A DNA stretch of 10,116 bases from Dictyocoela muelleri (taxonomy: Eukaryota > Microsporidia), in contig SDVU01000845.1 of NCBI GenBank assembly GCA_016256075.1, forward strand, positions 1 through 10,116. Direction: 5' to 3'. The translations under genes were made by a program, and so were the position numbers. Every line of letters begins with the position of its first letter. Position 1 is the stretch's first letter. Shown here in pieces: positions 1 through 6,465 of the stretch. The notes beneath the pieces were generated by a model, which searched no databases, was not told where the DNA came from, and worked only from the letters and a program-made list of their open reading frames with translations.

Positions 1-113
1 GTGTATTCGATATTCGAGAAAATTTTATCAGTAGATTTCAAAACATGGATCGACATGGGATATTTAAAATTTTTAATAAATTAATTTAAAATTTTAAAAT
101 TTAAAAAGTGCTT

Positions 114-167
114 TTGTCTGTTATCAAGGCTACTTTTTTTTTAAAAAGTAGCCTTGATAACAGACAA
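114..167. repeat. Perfect 25-bp inverted repeat (hairpin)
   Basis: Arms 114-138 and 143-167 are exact reverse complements separated by four T. Each arm contains the core TTATCAAGGCTAC. The stem is far too long and exact to be chance even in AT-rich DNA, because its inner part is mixed sequence (GTCTGTTATCAAGGCTAC). It could be a fused pair of transposon ends, a small palindromic insertion, or a local inverted duplication of the end of the coding-like remnant to its right. No transposase lies next to it, so its origin is undecided. Confidence 0.9.
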
Positions 168-427
168 GACCCAAGTCTGGTGTCATCGATTTTAAAAATA
201 TCCTTGTTGTATAAAACACCAATTTATCTTGAAATTTCCTTTTTAAATCCTCCGCTTTAAAATATTTGCGCCGGGTTGATCACCATGTAGTTTAACATAA
301 TATATTTTTTCCCTCAAATAAATTCTTTAATGTAATAATCAGTAACAATATTTTCAATAGAACTTCTCTTTATTATAAGATAATTAATTTTTTTAATTAC
401 CTGTGTTACGATCACAACAGATTTATT
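120..427 (-). pseudogene. Unidentified degenerate coding-like stretch
   Basis: Read on the minus strand from about 427 downward, one frame has long open runs (about 39, 18 and 40 codons), where random sequence of this composition would stop about every ten codons. The reading includes SSIENIVTDYYIKEFI, then KKYIMLNYMVINPAQIF, then LYNKDIFKIDDTRLGSCLL, which look like protein (mixed charge and hydrophobic spacing) rather than translated A/T runs. A few stops interrupt it, and it runs into the hairpin at 114-167. I do not recognise the family. It could be a transposon-encoded protein or a decayed host gene. Confidence 0.3.
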
Positions 428-750
428 TCTCAGTCTAATATTTTTTTTCTCTTAAATAAGCATATATAATCATTATATTTTGATTCAGAAAAATTACTCA
501 AGTTATATCTTTTAAGTAGTTTTATCTGTTTTGTTTAAAGCCCTCAAATCGTGAATACTGTTATATATTCAATTTAACGATTTATGATATTGAACTTCCT
601 AGTATTATAGACAAATTTAGATTTTTTCTAATATTTTTCCCACTACATCTGCTTTTTATAAAATATTTAATTTTTTATTTTTCATCACTGTAAGGGGTCC
701 AAAATTTTAAATAAAATTCACATTTTTTGAATAACACATAAATCATATAA
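428..750. other. AT-rich gap without recognisable gene
   Basis: No frame on either strand reads as a known protein here. The stretch contains only short A/T runs and a few weak inverted repeats such as AAATCGT/ACGATTT around 545-590. It may be a further decayed part of the coding-like remnant at 120-427. Confidence 0.5.
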
Positions 751-835
751 TAATTTGTATTTTTAAAAAAACTAACGTAAAAACAACTTTTCGTAAAAAA
801 AAACGCTTTGAATTGAAGAATTACTAATGGTATCG
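750..835 (+). repeat. Left copy of direct repeat flanking the MULE
   Basis: This stretch, ending in GAATTACTAATGGTATC, matches 2942-3028 in the same orientation. The 3' 58 bases match at about 80 percent by eye (GTAAAAAAAA, then TTGAATTGAAGAATTACTAAT versus TTAAATTAAAGAATTACTAAT); the upstream part matches less well and is richer in A runs. The left copy stops within four bases of the left MULE terminus, and the right copy begins at the right terminus, so the whole element sits between them. This is much longer than the 9-bp target duplication expected for a MULE. Confidence 0.6.
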
Positions 836-838
836 GCT

Positions 839-893
839 ATCCGTAAATTCACAAAAAAATGGCGAATTTACGGATTTGATTTTTTTCATCCCC
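839..893 (+). repeat. MULE left terminal inverted repeat
   Basis: This sequence pairs with 2889-2941. Shared blocks are ATCCGTA.ATTC at the tip, GGCGAAT.TA.GGA in the middle and TTGATTTTTTTC at the inner side. It also folds on itself through CCGTAAATTC and GAATTTACGG. Confidence 0.82.
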
Positions 894-1078
894 AAAAATC
901 AATTTTTATACCTTCTCATCGATAGCTCAAAAATTCACATAATAATGTCAAAAATAATAAAGAATTAATATTATACGATGGATACGTATATAATATCAGA
1001 AATGAGAAATATAGATAAAAAATTGGCGATGCAAAAATTTAAAATGCCCGAACTTAATGAAAAGAATTAAATCGAGAT

Positions 1079-1087
1079 ATTTTATAT
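1079..1087 (+). repeat. 9-bp target-site duplication, left copy
   Basis: ATTTTATAT here is repeated exactly at 1550-1558 on the other side of the nested element. Taking out one copy plus the insert restores a continuous reading frame of the MULE zinc-finger region, which supports it being a true duplication rather than AT-rich coincidence. Confidence 0.75.
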
Positions 1088-1549
1088 GGTTATGTCTCAA
1101 AATGCGCATTTCTCAAAATTCCCATTTTTAGAAAAAACATACCTCCATATCGTTGATTAATTTTTTATGAGTGTAAATGCAAATGGTAAAAAGTTCACGT
1201 AATTTATGATTTATGTTCTATAATAAGAGCACTGGAGCAAATGGCAATGACCTTTGTTTGATCAACTGAATAGTGAAATATTAAATAATTTAAAGAAATA
1301 AAAATTTTTAATAAAATTGAATGTAACAAATTGATTGTCGGAAAAAATTTAAAAAATAATATGTATAAAATAAAAAAAATAGAAGGCTTTGATTTTTTAT
1401 GATAAAGTTAATTTATTTAGAATAACTGCTTGGGGGGGGGGGTATTTTGAGCATCTAAACTGGATATTTAATAATTAAATTTATTTTTTTGAGTATGTCT
1501 TTTTTAAAAAAATGGGCATAATGAGAAATGTGCATTTTGAGACTCCACG
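1088..1549. mobile_element. Non-autonomous (MITE-like) element inserted in the MULE transposase
   Basis: The 462-bp insert has inverted ends. From 1094 it reads GTCTCAAAATGCGCATTTCTC, and the reverse of the right end reads GTCTCAAAATGCACATTTCTC, followed on both sides by CCCATTTTT, an A run and ACATAC, so the TIRs are about 55 bp. The outermost six bases match poorly. A 9-bp duplication ATTTTATAT flanks it; 9 bp is the typical Mutator target size, so this is probably a MULE-mobilised MITE. It carries no gene. It has an unusual run of eleven G at 1432-1442. It must be younger than the MULE copy it interrupts. Confidence 0.82.
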
Positions 1550-1558
1550 ATTTTATAT
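1550..1558 (+). repeat. 9-bp target-site duplication, right copy
   Basis: This is the second copy of ATTTTATAT, directly after the right end of the nested element. The MULE zinc-finger frame resumes through it (ILYYKNHNH). Confidence 0.75.
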
Positions 1559-2646
1559 TATAAGAACCATAACCACGGCGAAGATTTTGATAAAAATTAA
1601 AAATTGTATTCATTTTTTAATCAGATAAACGTGCATTATTAATATCTGAAAGGGCGCGTGATATAATAAATAATGTCTTTTCCATACAATCAATATCAGT
1701 GTTTAAAAAATTTACCCACTAGCAAATAAAAGAAATGAATTTTTGATATAATAACTAGAAAAAGGAATAAGAATATACAAACAAAAGCAATTTCTGGTAG
1801 AATTCTAGAACATATTAAATTTACTTTTTCTTCAGAAATATTTTTGCATTTTTTCTGGCGAAACAAATAGTGATGGAGTTTTGATATTTACTACAGAAAC
1901 ACATCTAATACAATTTAATTATACAAATAAATGGTATCGTGATAAGACATTCAGATCATGTACATGGAATTTTACATAATTATACATAAATATAGAAAAA
2001 AAATTAAAAATTGTTGCTTAAGTTTATTTTTTTAAAGAAAAAAAAACCAAAAAATAATACTTGAAAGAATTTAAATTTATTTCGAATAAATTAAAATGTC
2101 ATCCTAAATATATACATACTGATTACGAAATGTCTTCATTTTCTGCGATTAATGATATTTTTCATAACACAAAGATATTAGGATTTTTTATATTTTAATC
2201 AAATATTGTTTTTTTATATTCAGAAAATGGGATTGACAGTTTAATATATAAATTCATTTTTGAGAGATGCATTCAGAATAATGACTGTAAATCATGTGTT
2301 CCTATACAAGAATTTTAAAAATAAGTTGTGTTATTGGTTACCTTTTTATAAGCCTGTCAAATATCATGAAATATTAATTGTTTGGGAATCATTTAAAAGT
2401 ATTCATTGTAAAAATGAGAAAAAAATTGAGAATAATAAAAATATATTTTCTGTTAGTTTTTTGTCAATATATGAGTGAATACTTGATGATGTGCCAAAAA
2501 CTACAAATAATTTAGAAGGTTGGCATCCTTCTTTATATTCTAGCTTTATAGTTTTTCATCCAAGTATATATGAATTAGGATAGGAATTGAAAAAACAACA
2601 TGCGCGTGTTGAAAAATAATAAGCAAATCTATACACTGGAATTTAG

Positions 2647-2888
2647 ATAATTCATCTGAAAATATAATCAGCTAAAATCTATTTTTTAAGATATAATGAA
2701 TATTATGATATTAATTATATAAAAATAGTATCAGGAATTATTAAGTTAAATTTTTAAAAATAAAATATTAATTTAAAAGTGTTTTTATTTATTTTTTAAT
2801 ATAAACTATTTATTATATAAATTTAAATTAATATAATAAAATTTGACTTTAATCTTTTTTTTAATATTAATAATTTTTTTTATTTTTT
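2647..2888. other. AT-rich 3' part of the MULE, no gene
   Basis: This lies between the end of the transposase-like reading and the right TIR. It is almost pure A/T with many stops in all frames, and probably was the 3' non-coding part of the element. Confidence 0.55.
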
Positions 2889-2941
2889 GGGCGAAAAAAA
2901 TCAATTCCATAGATTCGCCACAAATGGACGAATGTACGGAT
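2889..2941 (-). repeat. MULE right terminal inverted repeat
   Basis: Reverse complement reads ATCCGTACATTC at the tip, then GGCGAATCTATGGA and TTGATTTTTTTC. It matches the left TIR at 839-893 with scattered differences, which indicates age. Confidence 0.82.
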
Positions 2942-3028
2942 TACTATTTTATTTTAAAAAACGACTATTCCTAAAAAACGACTATTGTAAAAAAAAGGTT
3001 TTAAATTAAAGAATTACTAATAATATCT
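2942..3028 (+). repeat. Right copy of direct repeat flanking the MULE
   Basis: This matches 750-835 in the same orientation, ending in GAATTACTAATAATATC. Inside it the motif TAAAAAACGACTATT is present twice in tandem (about 2955 and 2972), with a third, diverged unit following. Confidence 0.6.
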
Positions 3029-3058
3029 TGTATTTTTGAGCATGAATTACAGGGTTTT

Positions 3059-3589
3059 GCAGTTAGTGAGAGCGCTCTTTGCAGTTAGTGAGAGCGCTCT
3101 TTGCAGTTAGTGAGATCTCTCTTTGCAGTTAGTGAGATCGCTCTTTTCAGTAAGTGAGAGCGCTCTTTTCAGTTAGTGAGAGCGTTATTCAGTTAGCCAG
3201 AGCGCTCATTGCAGTTAGTCAGAGCGCTCTTTTCAATTAGTGAGAGCGATCTTTTCAGTTAATAAGAGCGATCTGTTCAATTAGTGAGAGCGATCTTTTC
3301 AATTAGTGAGAACGATCTTTTAAGATAGTAAGAGCGATCTTTATAGATAGTGAGAGCGATCTTTTCAGATATTAGTGAGAGTGATCTTTTCAATTAGTGA
3401 GAGTGATTTTTTCAATTAGTGAGAGTGATTTTTTCAATTAGTGAGAGCGATCTTTTCAGTTAGTGAGAGCTATCTTTGCAGTTAGTGATAGTGATCTTTT
3501 CAATTAGTGAGAATATTATTTTCAATTAGCGAGAGCGATATTTTCAATTAGTAAGAGTGATCTTTTCAATTAGTGAGAGCGATGGCAAC
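3059..3589 (+). repeat. Tandem array, about 24 units of 22 bp (left arm)
   Basis: Consensus is CAGTTAGTGAGAGCGCTCTT in the outer units and CAATTAGTGAGAGCGATCTT in the inner ones, with small length changes between units. The outer form contains the 10-bp palindrome AGAGCGCTCT. I counted 24 units by eye. The gradient from outer to inner variant is mirrored in the right arm, so the two arrays share an origin and were not amplified independently from one unit. Confidence 0.9.
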
Positions 3590-3906
3590 ACGAAAAAACG
3601 ACAAAGTCCTTTTTTCAGATTTTATTGTCGTTGTTCTAAAAAAAAGACAAACTTTTTAATTATTAAAAAATAAGGAAGCACGATAACTTGCCTCGAGTGC
3701 ATTGCTGTCTCAGCGCGAGAAATATCACAATTTTTTTGAAAAAATATAGAAATATCTTAGTTTTAACAATAATATTTGATTCCAACGTTGTATCGACACT
3801 ATATCTAGAAAATTTTTATAAATTACTAAATTTGAAAATTAAAAGTATAAAAAAATCTATTTATTCTATTCTATATACATATTTATAATATATGTTTTCC
3901 ATATAA
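3590..3906. repeat. Inner inverted arm of the fold-back element, left
   Basis: This pairs with 3921-4237 over its full length. Examples are ATCTTAGTTTTAACAA at about 3752 and ATTATTAAAAAATAAGG at about 3658, both present reversed in the right arm. It contains A/T runs and the GACAAAGTC motif. No protein family is recognised. Confidence 0.82.
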
Positions 3907-3920
3907 GACGTTATTAAAGT

Positions 3921-4237
3921 TTATATAAAAAATGATTCTAAAATATGTATATAAAACAATATATTTTTTTATACTTTAAGATTTCCAAATTTGATAATTT
4001 GTAAAAAAATTCCAGATATAGTGTCTATACAACCTTAGAATCAAATATTCTTGTTAAAACTAAGATATTGCTTTTTTTTTCAAAAAAATTCGTGGTGAGT
4101 CCTCGTGCTGAGACAGCGATGCGCTCAAGGGAAGTTCTCGTGCTACCTTATTTTTTAATAATTTAAAGTTTGTCGTTTTTACGGTAACAACGTCAAAAAA
4201 ATACGAAAAAAACGACTTTGTCGTTTTTTTCTGGTTG
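3921..4237. repeat. Inner inverted arm of the fold-back element, right
   Basis: Reverse partner of 3590-3906. It also contains its own perfect short hairpin at 4205-4231, GAAAAAAACGAC and GTCGTTTTTTTC around TTT; the corresponding site in the left arm is imperfect. Confidence 0.82.
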
Positions 4238-4503
4238 CCATCGCTCTCACTAATTGAAAAGATCGCTCTCACTAATTGAAAAGATCGCTCTCACTAATTG
4301 AAAAGATTTATCCCACTAATTGAAAAGATCACTCTCACTAATTGAGAAGATCGCTCTCACTAACTGAAAAGATCACTCTCACTAACTGAAAAGAGCGTTC
4401 TAACTAACTGAAAAGAGCGCTCTCACTAAATGAAAAGAGCGCTCTCACTAACTGATTAGCGCGCTCACTAACTGCAAAGAGCGCTCTCACTAACTGCAAA
4501 ACC
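4238..4503 (-). repeat. Tandem array, about 12 units of 22 bp (right arm)
   Basis: Reverse complement of the left array, with units such as GATCGCTCTCACTAATTGAAAA inside (22 bp) and AGCGCTCTCACTAACTGCAA at the outer edge. I counted 12 units by eye, half of the left arm. The outermost units end in the TIR tip TGCAAAACCCTG. Confidence 0.9.
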
Positions 4504-4506
4504 CTG

Positions 4507-4719
4507 TAATATAATTTAACGGTATTCTAATATATGGTGATTATAAAAATATATTCAATTATAACCAAACCAAATGAAATATAATGTAAACATGAAAATC
4601 CTTAAATCTTCGAACGTAAAAATCTTCTACTACTGTAATTTTAAACCAAATAAATTGCTACTGATTATGAATTAGTGTTAAAAAATGTAATTAAAAAATA
4701 ATTCTTATGAGTAACAATT
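4507..4719. other. AT-rich spacer, nothing recognised
   Basis: No repeat or protein match could be seen between the fold-back element and the open minus-strand frame that follows. Confidence 0.5.
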
Positions 4720-5193
4720 TTATGGTAAGATATGCTGTAATATAAAAACCATATTTATACAATATAATCTCAAACATCTTACAAATACATTTTTCTTTAG
4801 GATATAAAATGCTTCAAGTTTTAAAATTAGACAGATTATATAATTTTTTTTACACAAAAAACTAATCTTAAATGGTTTAAGGCTATAAAACCAACCACTA
4901 CTAATGAAGGGTTCAGTAACTAACAGAAATTCATTATAATTTTGTAATCACTGTTGATTTTTATTATTCATGAACCTCGATCTTAATGGTGGTCGGCTTA
5001 CAGCCATGATCATCTTAAATTTATAATCACGTCCACACTTAATAAAAATTTGATATAAGCGAAATAATAATAACAGAAATGGATATTTTTCATAAAGATA
5101 CCACATATAAAGCGGTATACCATTTTTTTTAAAAAAATACCCCTGGATCACAACGAACAAAACAAAATTGTTAAAAATATTTTTTCTAATCAT
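4720..5193 (-). pseudogene. Unidentified near-open reading frame
   Basis: A minus-strand frame starting with ATG at 5193 stays open for 81 codons to a TGA at 4948-4950 and then continues in the same frame for about 75 more codons to a TAA at 4720-4722. About a dozen stops would be expected by chance. It reads SRPPLRSRFMNNKNQQ before the TGA and FISSGWFYSLKPFKISFLCK after it. The S.GW...LK spacing recalls CENP-B-type helix-turn-helix domains of pogo-like transposases, but this is weak. Its first third overlaps the left end of the Merlin-A element (5092-5193), so the true start may be lower. It may be a host gene remnant or a transposon fragment. Confidence 0.3.
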
Positions 5194-5785
5194 ATTTTAA
5201 TTTTATAAAAAATTTTATTGTAATAATAATCTTGAGAAATCGTCTAGTTTTCGTCGAAGGAATTCCTAAGAATCATATATCTAATTAAAAAAAATATAAT
5301 ATGTATTTTTCATCTTCCTGATTTAGGAGTTTATGACTTTAAATACACCCATTTTCTCTCAATTGTATATGTGTGGACGCCATTATCTGAATTAATAAAT
5401 AACCAGAGTGGTTAACTGCTGAGTGTTTGTAGCCAAGATCTTTAAATTTCGAATATCTCTGCAAATGTCACTATAAATATGAGAATCTCGCTTAATAGGA
5501 GAGGTAATCACTGAATTTAAATATAAGAATCCTTTTCTCAATGGCATATAAAATATTTTGCGATGGCGCAACGCCTGCCTGCAAATACCTACAATCCTTC
5601 TACTAAAACTCTTCGATTATACTTTCATTTACTTAAATTAGACTCATCTATTATAACGATTATATCCAGACCACCAATTATGAATTTCCTATTATAAAAA
5701 TGTTGTGAAAAAAACATGCGTGAATCAAATATATTTTTGCGTATTGTCTTGGTGTATAAGGAAGTATTTCGGAAATTCGTGACAT
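5186..5785 (-). pseudogene. Merlin-A transposase pseudogene (ISXO2-like)
   Basis: Minus-strand readings in more than one frame give the ISXO2/IS1595-type DDE core. VIIDESNLSK.KYNRR carries the first Asp (5646-5648) and is followed by VEGL.VFAGRRC, where a stop stands at the usual Trp. RDSHIYSDICRDI carries the second Asp (5467-5469), then come LGYKHSAVNHSGY and DNGVHTYTIERKW with the Glu (5358-5360). The tail DEKYILYFF and TKTRRFLKIIIT is typical of the family's C-terminus. Several stops and at least three frameshifts break it. A plausible N-terminal part begins near an ATG at 5783-5785, but no zinc ribbon is recognisable. All three catalytic acids survive, although no functional protein is possible. 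Confidence 0.72.
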
Positions 5786-6020
5786 ATTGTATTTTTTAAA
5801 TATATAAAATTATTTCCCTATCTGCTTAATGCTTATTTTTATATTATTGAACAAAATATTAGATAAAAAGATATGGTATTTTCTGCAACTTGTTTTTCTA
5901 CACCTAAGTCGGTTTTAGAAATTAAAGGAACACCAGAGAGACATTTTCGTAAAACAAAAGTAATTAATCGTTGTTCGATCGCCAATTAAAAGAAATCGAA
6001 AATCATTTTTTATTTTCATT

Positions 6021-6079
6021 ATGTCAAACAGGGGTATTTTAAAAAAATGGTACACCTTATAATTATGTGGTATTTTTAT
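6021..6079 (-). repeat. Merlin-A right terminal inverted repeat
   Basis: Reverse complement matches 5092-5153: ATAAAAATACCACATA, then a GTACCATTTTTTT block and TACCCCTG at the inner edge, with a few indels. Confidence 0.75.
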
Positions 6080-6286
6080 CACTTTAAGCCACAAAAATAA
6101 AAGAATATTGTTTTTACAATGATTTAAAATAAATGTAATTCAATAAATCGTATAGAAAAATTAAACTTAAAAAATGATAAATTTGTGTAAGTCTATTCGT
6201 CTTTTTAAATGTATAAGTTTTAAATCAATATTTAATAAATATGTTAATTATACAATAACTTACAAACCTTTTTTTTAAATAATATT

Positions 6287-6327
6287 ATGCGGCGCGCGCA
6301 GCGAGCCACCTGCGCCATTTTTTTATT
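6287..6327. other. Isolated GC-rich patch
   Basis: GCGGCGCGCGCAGCGAGCC followed by ACCTGCGCC is strikingly GC-rich against the surrounding A/T. It adjoins the tRNA-like sequence on its 3' side (minus-strand sense), so it may be the body of a SINE-like element. Confidence 0.45.
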
Positions 6328-6337
6328 AAAGAAAAGT

Positions 6338-6406
6338 GTCACACCGAGGCTTGAACTCGCTAAAATTCCCTAGCAATTATTATCTGTACCACTGTACTAC
6401 ATTACC
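6338..6406 (-). other. tRNA-like sequence (tRNA-derived repeat or tRNA relic)
   Basis: On the minus strand TAGTACAGTGGTA (6387-6399) matches a Pol III A box and the D-loop of a tRNA, and GAGTTCAAGCCTC (6346-6358) matches a B box and T-loop. The spacing is what an intron-less tRNA has. The T stem pairs in four of five positions, but the acceptor, D and anticodon stems pair badly, so it is not a functional tRNA. A tRNA-derived SINE head or a decayed tRNA gene is the likeliest explanation. Confidence 0.45.
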
Positions 6407-6457
6407 TAAAATAATAAATTATAATCAATATACCTATTTTTTTTATTAATGAATATA

Positions 6458-6465
6458 AAGATTTT
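6458..6465 (+). repeat. 8-bp target-site duplication of Merlin-B, left
   Basis: AAGATTTT lies directly before the left TIR and is repeated exactly at 7486-7493. Eight bases is the diagnostic duplication length for Merlin/IS1016-type transposons. Confidence 0.85.

Larger units (their letters stand above)
945..2646 (+). pseudogene. MULE transposase pseudogene with FLYWCH-type zinc-finger start
   Basis: The order of parts matches FLYWCH-MULE transposases, which bind TIRs and cut with an RNase H-like DDE core. From 961 to 1087 the frame reads LYDGYVYNIRNEKYR followed by a decayed Cys region. After the nested insertion the same frame resumes and gives YYKNHNHGEDF, with the zinc-binding HNH at 1568-1576. 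Next come KRALLISERARDII (about 1629-1670) and RKRNKNIQ..., then the MULE core: LIFTTETHLIQF and KWYRDKTF (first catalytic Asp, 1941-1943), CHPKYIHTDYEMSSFSAIND (second Asp, 2121-2123), and the C-terminal hallmark TTNNLEGWH (2503-2526) followed by HPSIYELG. Many in-frame stops and several frameshifts break it; the longest ATG-started open piece is 2260-2478. Family assignment is from motif recognition. Start and end are approximate. Confidence 0.8.
839..2941 (+). mobile_element. Mutator-like DNA transposon (MULE), decayed, with nested insertion
   Basis: The ends are inverted repeats of about 53 bp: 839-893 against 2889-2941 reversed, sharing ATCCGTA.ATTC, then GGCGAAT.TA.GGA and TTGATTTTTTTC. 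Between them lies a plus-strand MULE transposase pseudogene. Total length is 2103 bp, or about 1630 bp once the nested 462-bp element and its duplicated 9 bp are set aside, which suits a compact MULE. No clean 9-bp target duplication is visible directly outside the TIRs; only TTACTA at 821-826 and 2941-2946 hints at one. The left TIR is itself a hairpin (CCGTAAATTC at 841-850 with GAATTTACGG at 864-873). The element is clearly dead. Confidence 0.82.
3050..4506. mobile_element. Fold-back transposon with tandem-repeat arms, non-autonomous
   Basis: The whole 1457-bp block is one imperfect palindrome. The left end reads CAGGGTTTTGCAGTTAG and the right end is its reverse complement, with TA on both sides (3048-3049 and 4507-4508). 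The left arm is about 857 bp and the right about 586 bp, around a loop of only about 14 bases (3907-3920). The outer parts of both arms are 22-bp tandem repeats and the inner parts are single-copy inverted sequence. There is no transposase; open frames within it (about 66 and 70 codons) overlap the palindrome and look accidental. A TA target and a CAGGG tip would suit a Tc1/mariner or related mobiliser, but TA in AT-rich DNA is weak evidence and the superfamily is open. Confidence 0.85.
5092..6079 (-). mobile_element. Merlin-A: Merlin/IS1016-type DNA transposon, decayed
   Basis: TIRs of about 55-60 bp bound a 988-bp element: ATAAAGATACCACATA at 5092 and, reversed from 6079, ATAAAAATACCACATA. 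Both continue inward to TACCATTTTTTT and an A run followed by TACCCCTG. The interior is a minus-strand ISXO2-like transposase pseudogene. The length agrees with the second Merlin element in this window (1020 bp). No matching 8-9 bp duplication is visible at the flanks, so the insertion is old or the tips are slightly misplaced. Confidence 0.75.

Noticed and set aside
2260-2478. 72-codon open frame as an independent small gene
   Set aside because: It is an open piece of the MULE transposase region: the sequence continues past its stop in the same frame into the conserved NNLEGWH motif.
3059-3589. CRISPR-like array of 22-bp repeats
   Set aside because: The units are head-to-tail with no unique spacers, and they are mirrored in the other arm of a palindrome in eukaryotic-type DNA.
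3688-3888. 66-codon plus-strand open frame
   Set aside because: It lies wholly in the inner arm of the fold-back element, has no ribbon of conserved residues, and is not kept open in the mirrored arm.
4060-4272. 70-codon minus-strand open frame
   Set aside because: It runs from the inner arm of the fold-back element into the tandem array; its length comes from the repeat sequence, not from a gene.
3050-4506. LTR retrotransposon or solo LTR pair
   Set aside because: The repeats are inverted, not direct, and there is no coding core between them.
6338-6406. Functional tRNA gene
   Set aside because: The boxes fit, but the acceptor, D and anticodon stems pair poorly, so only a tRNA-derived or decayed sequence is supported.
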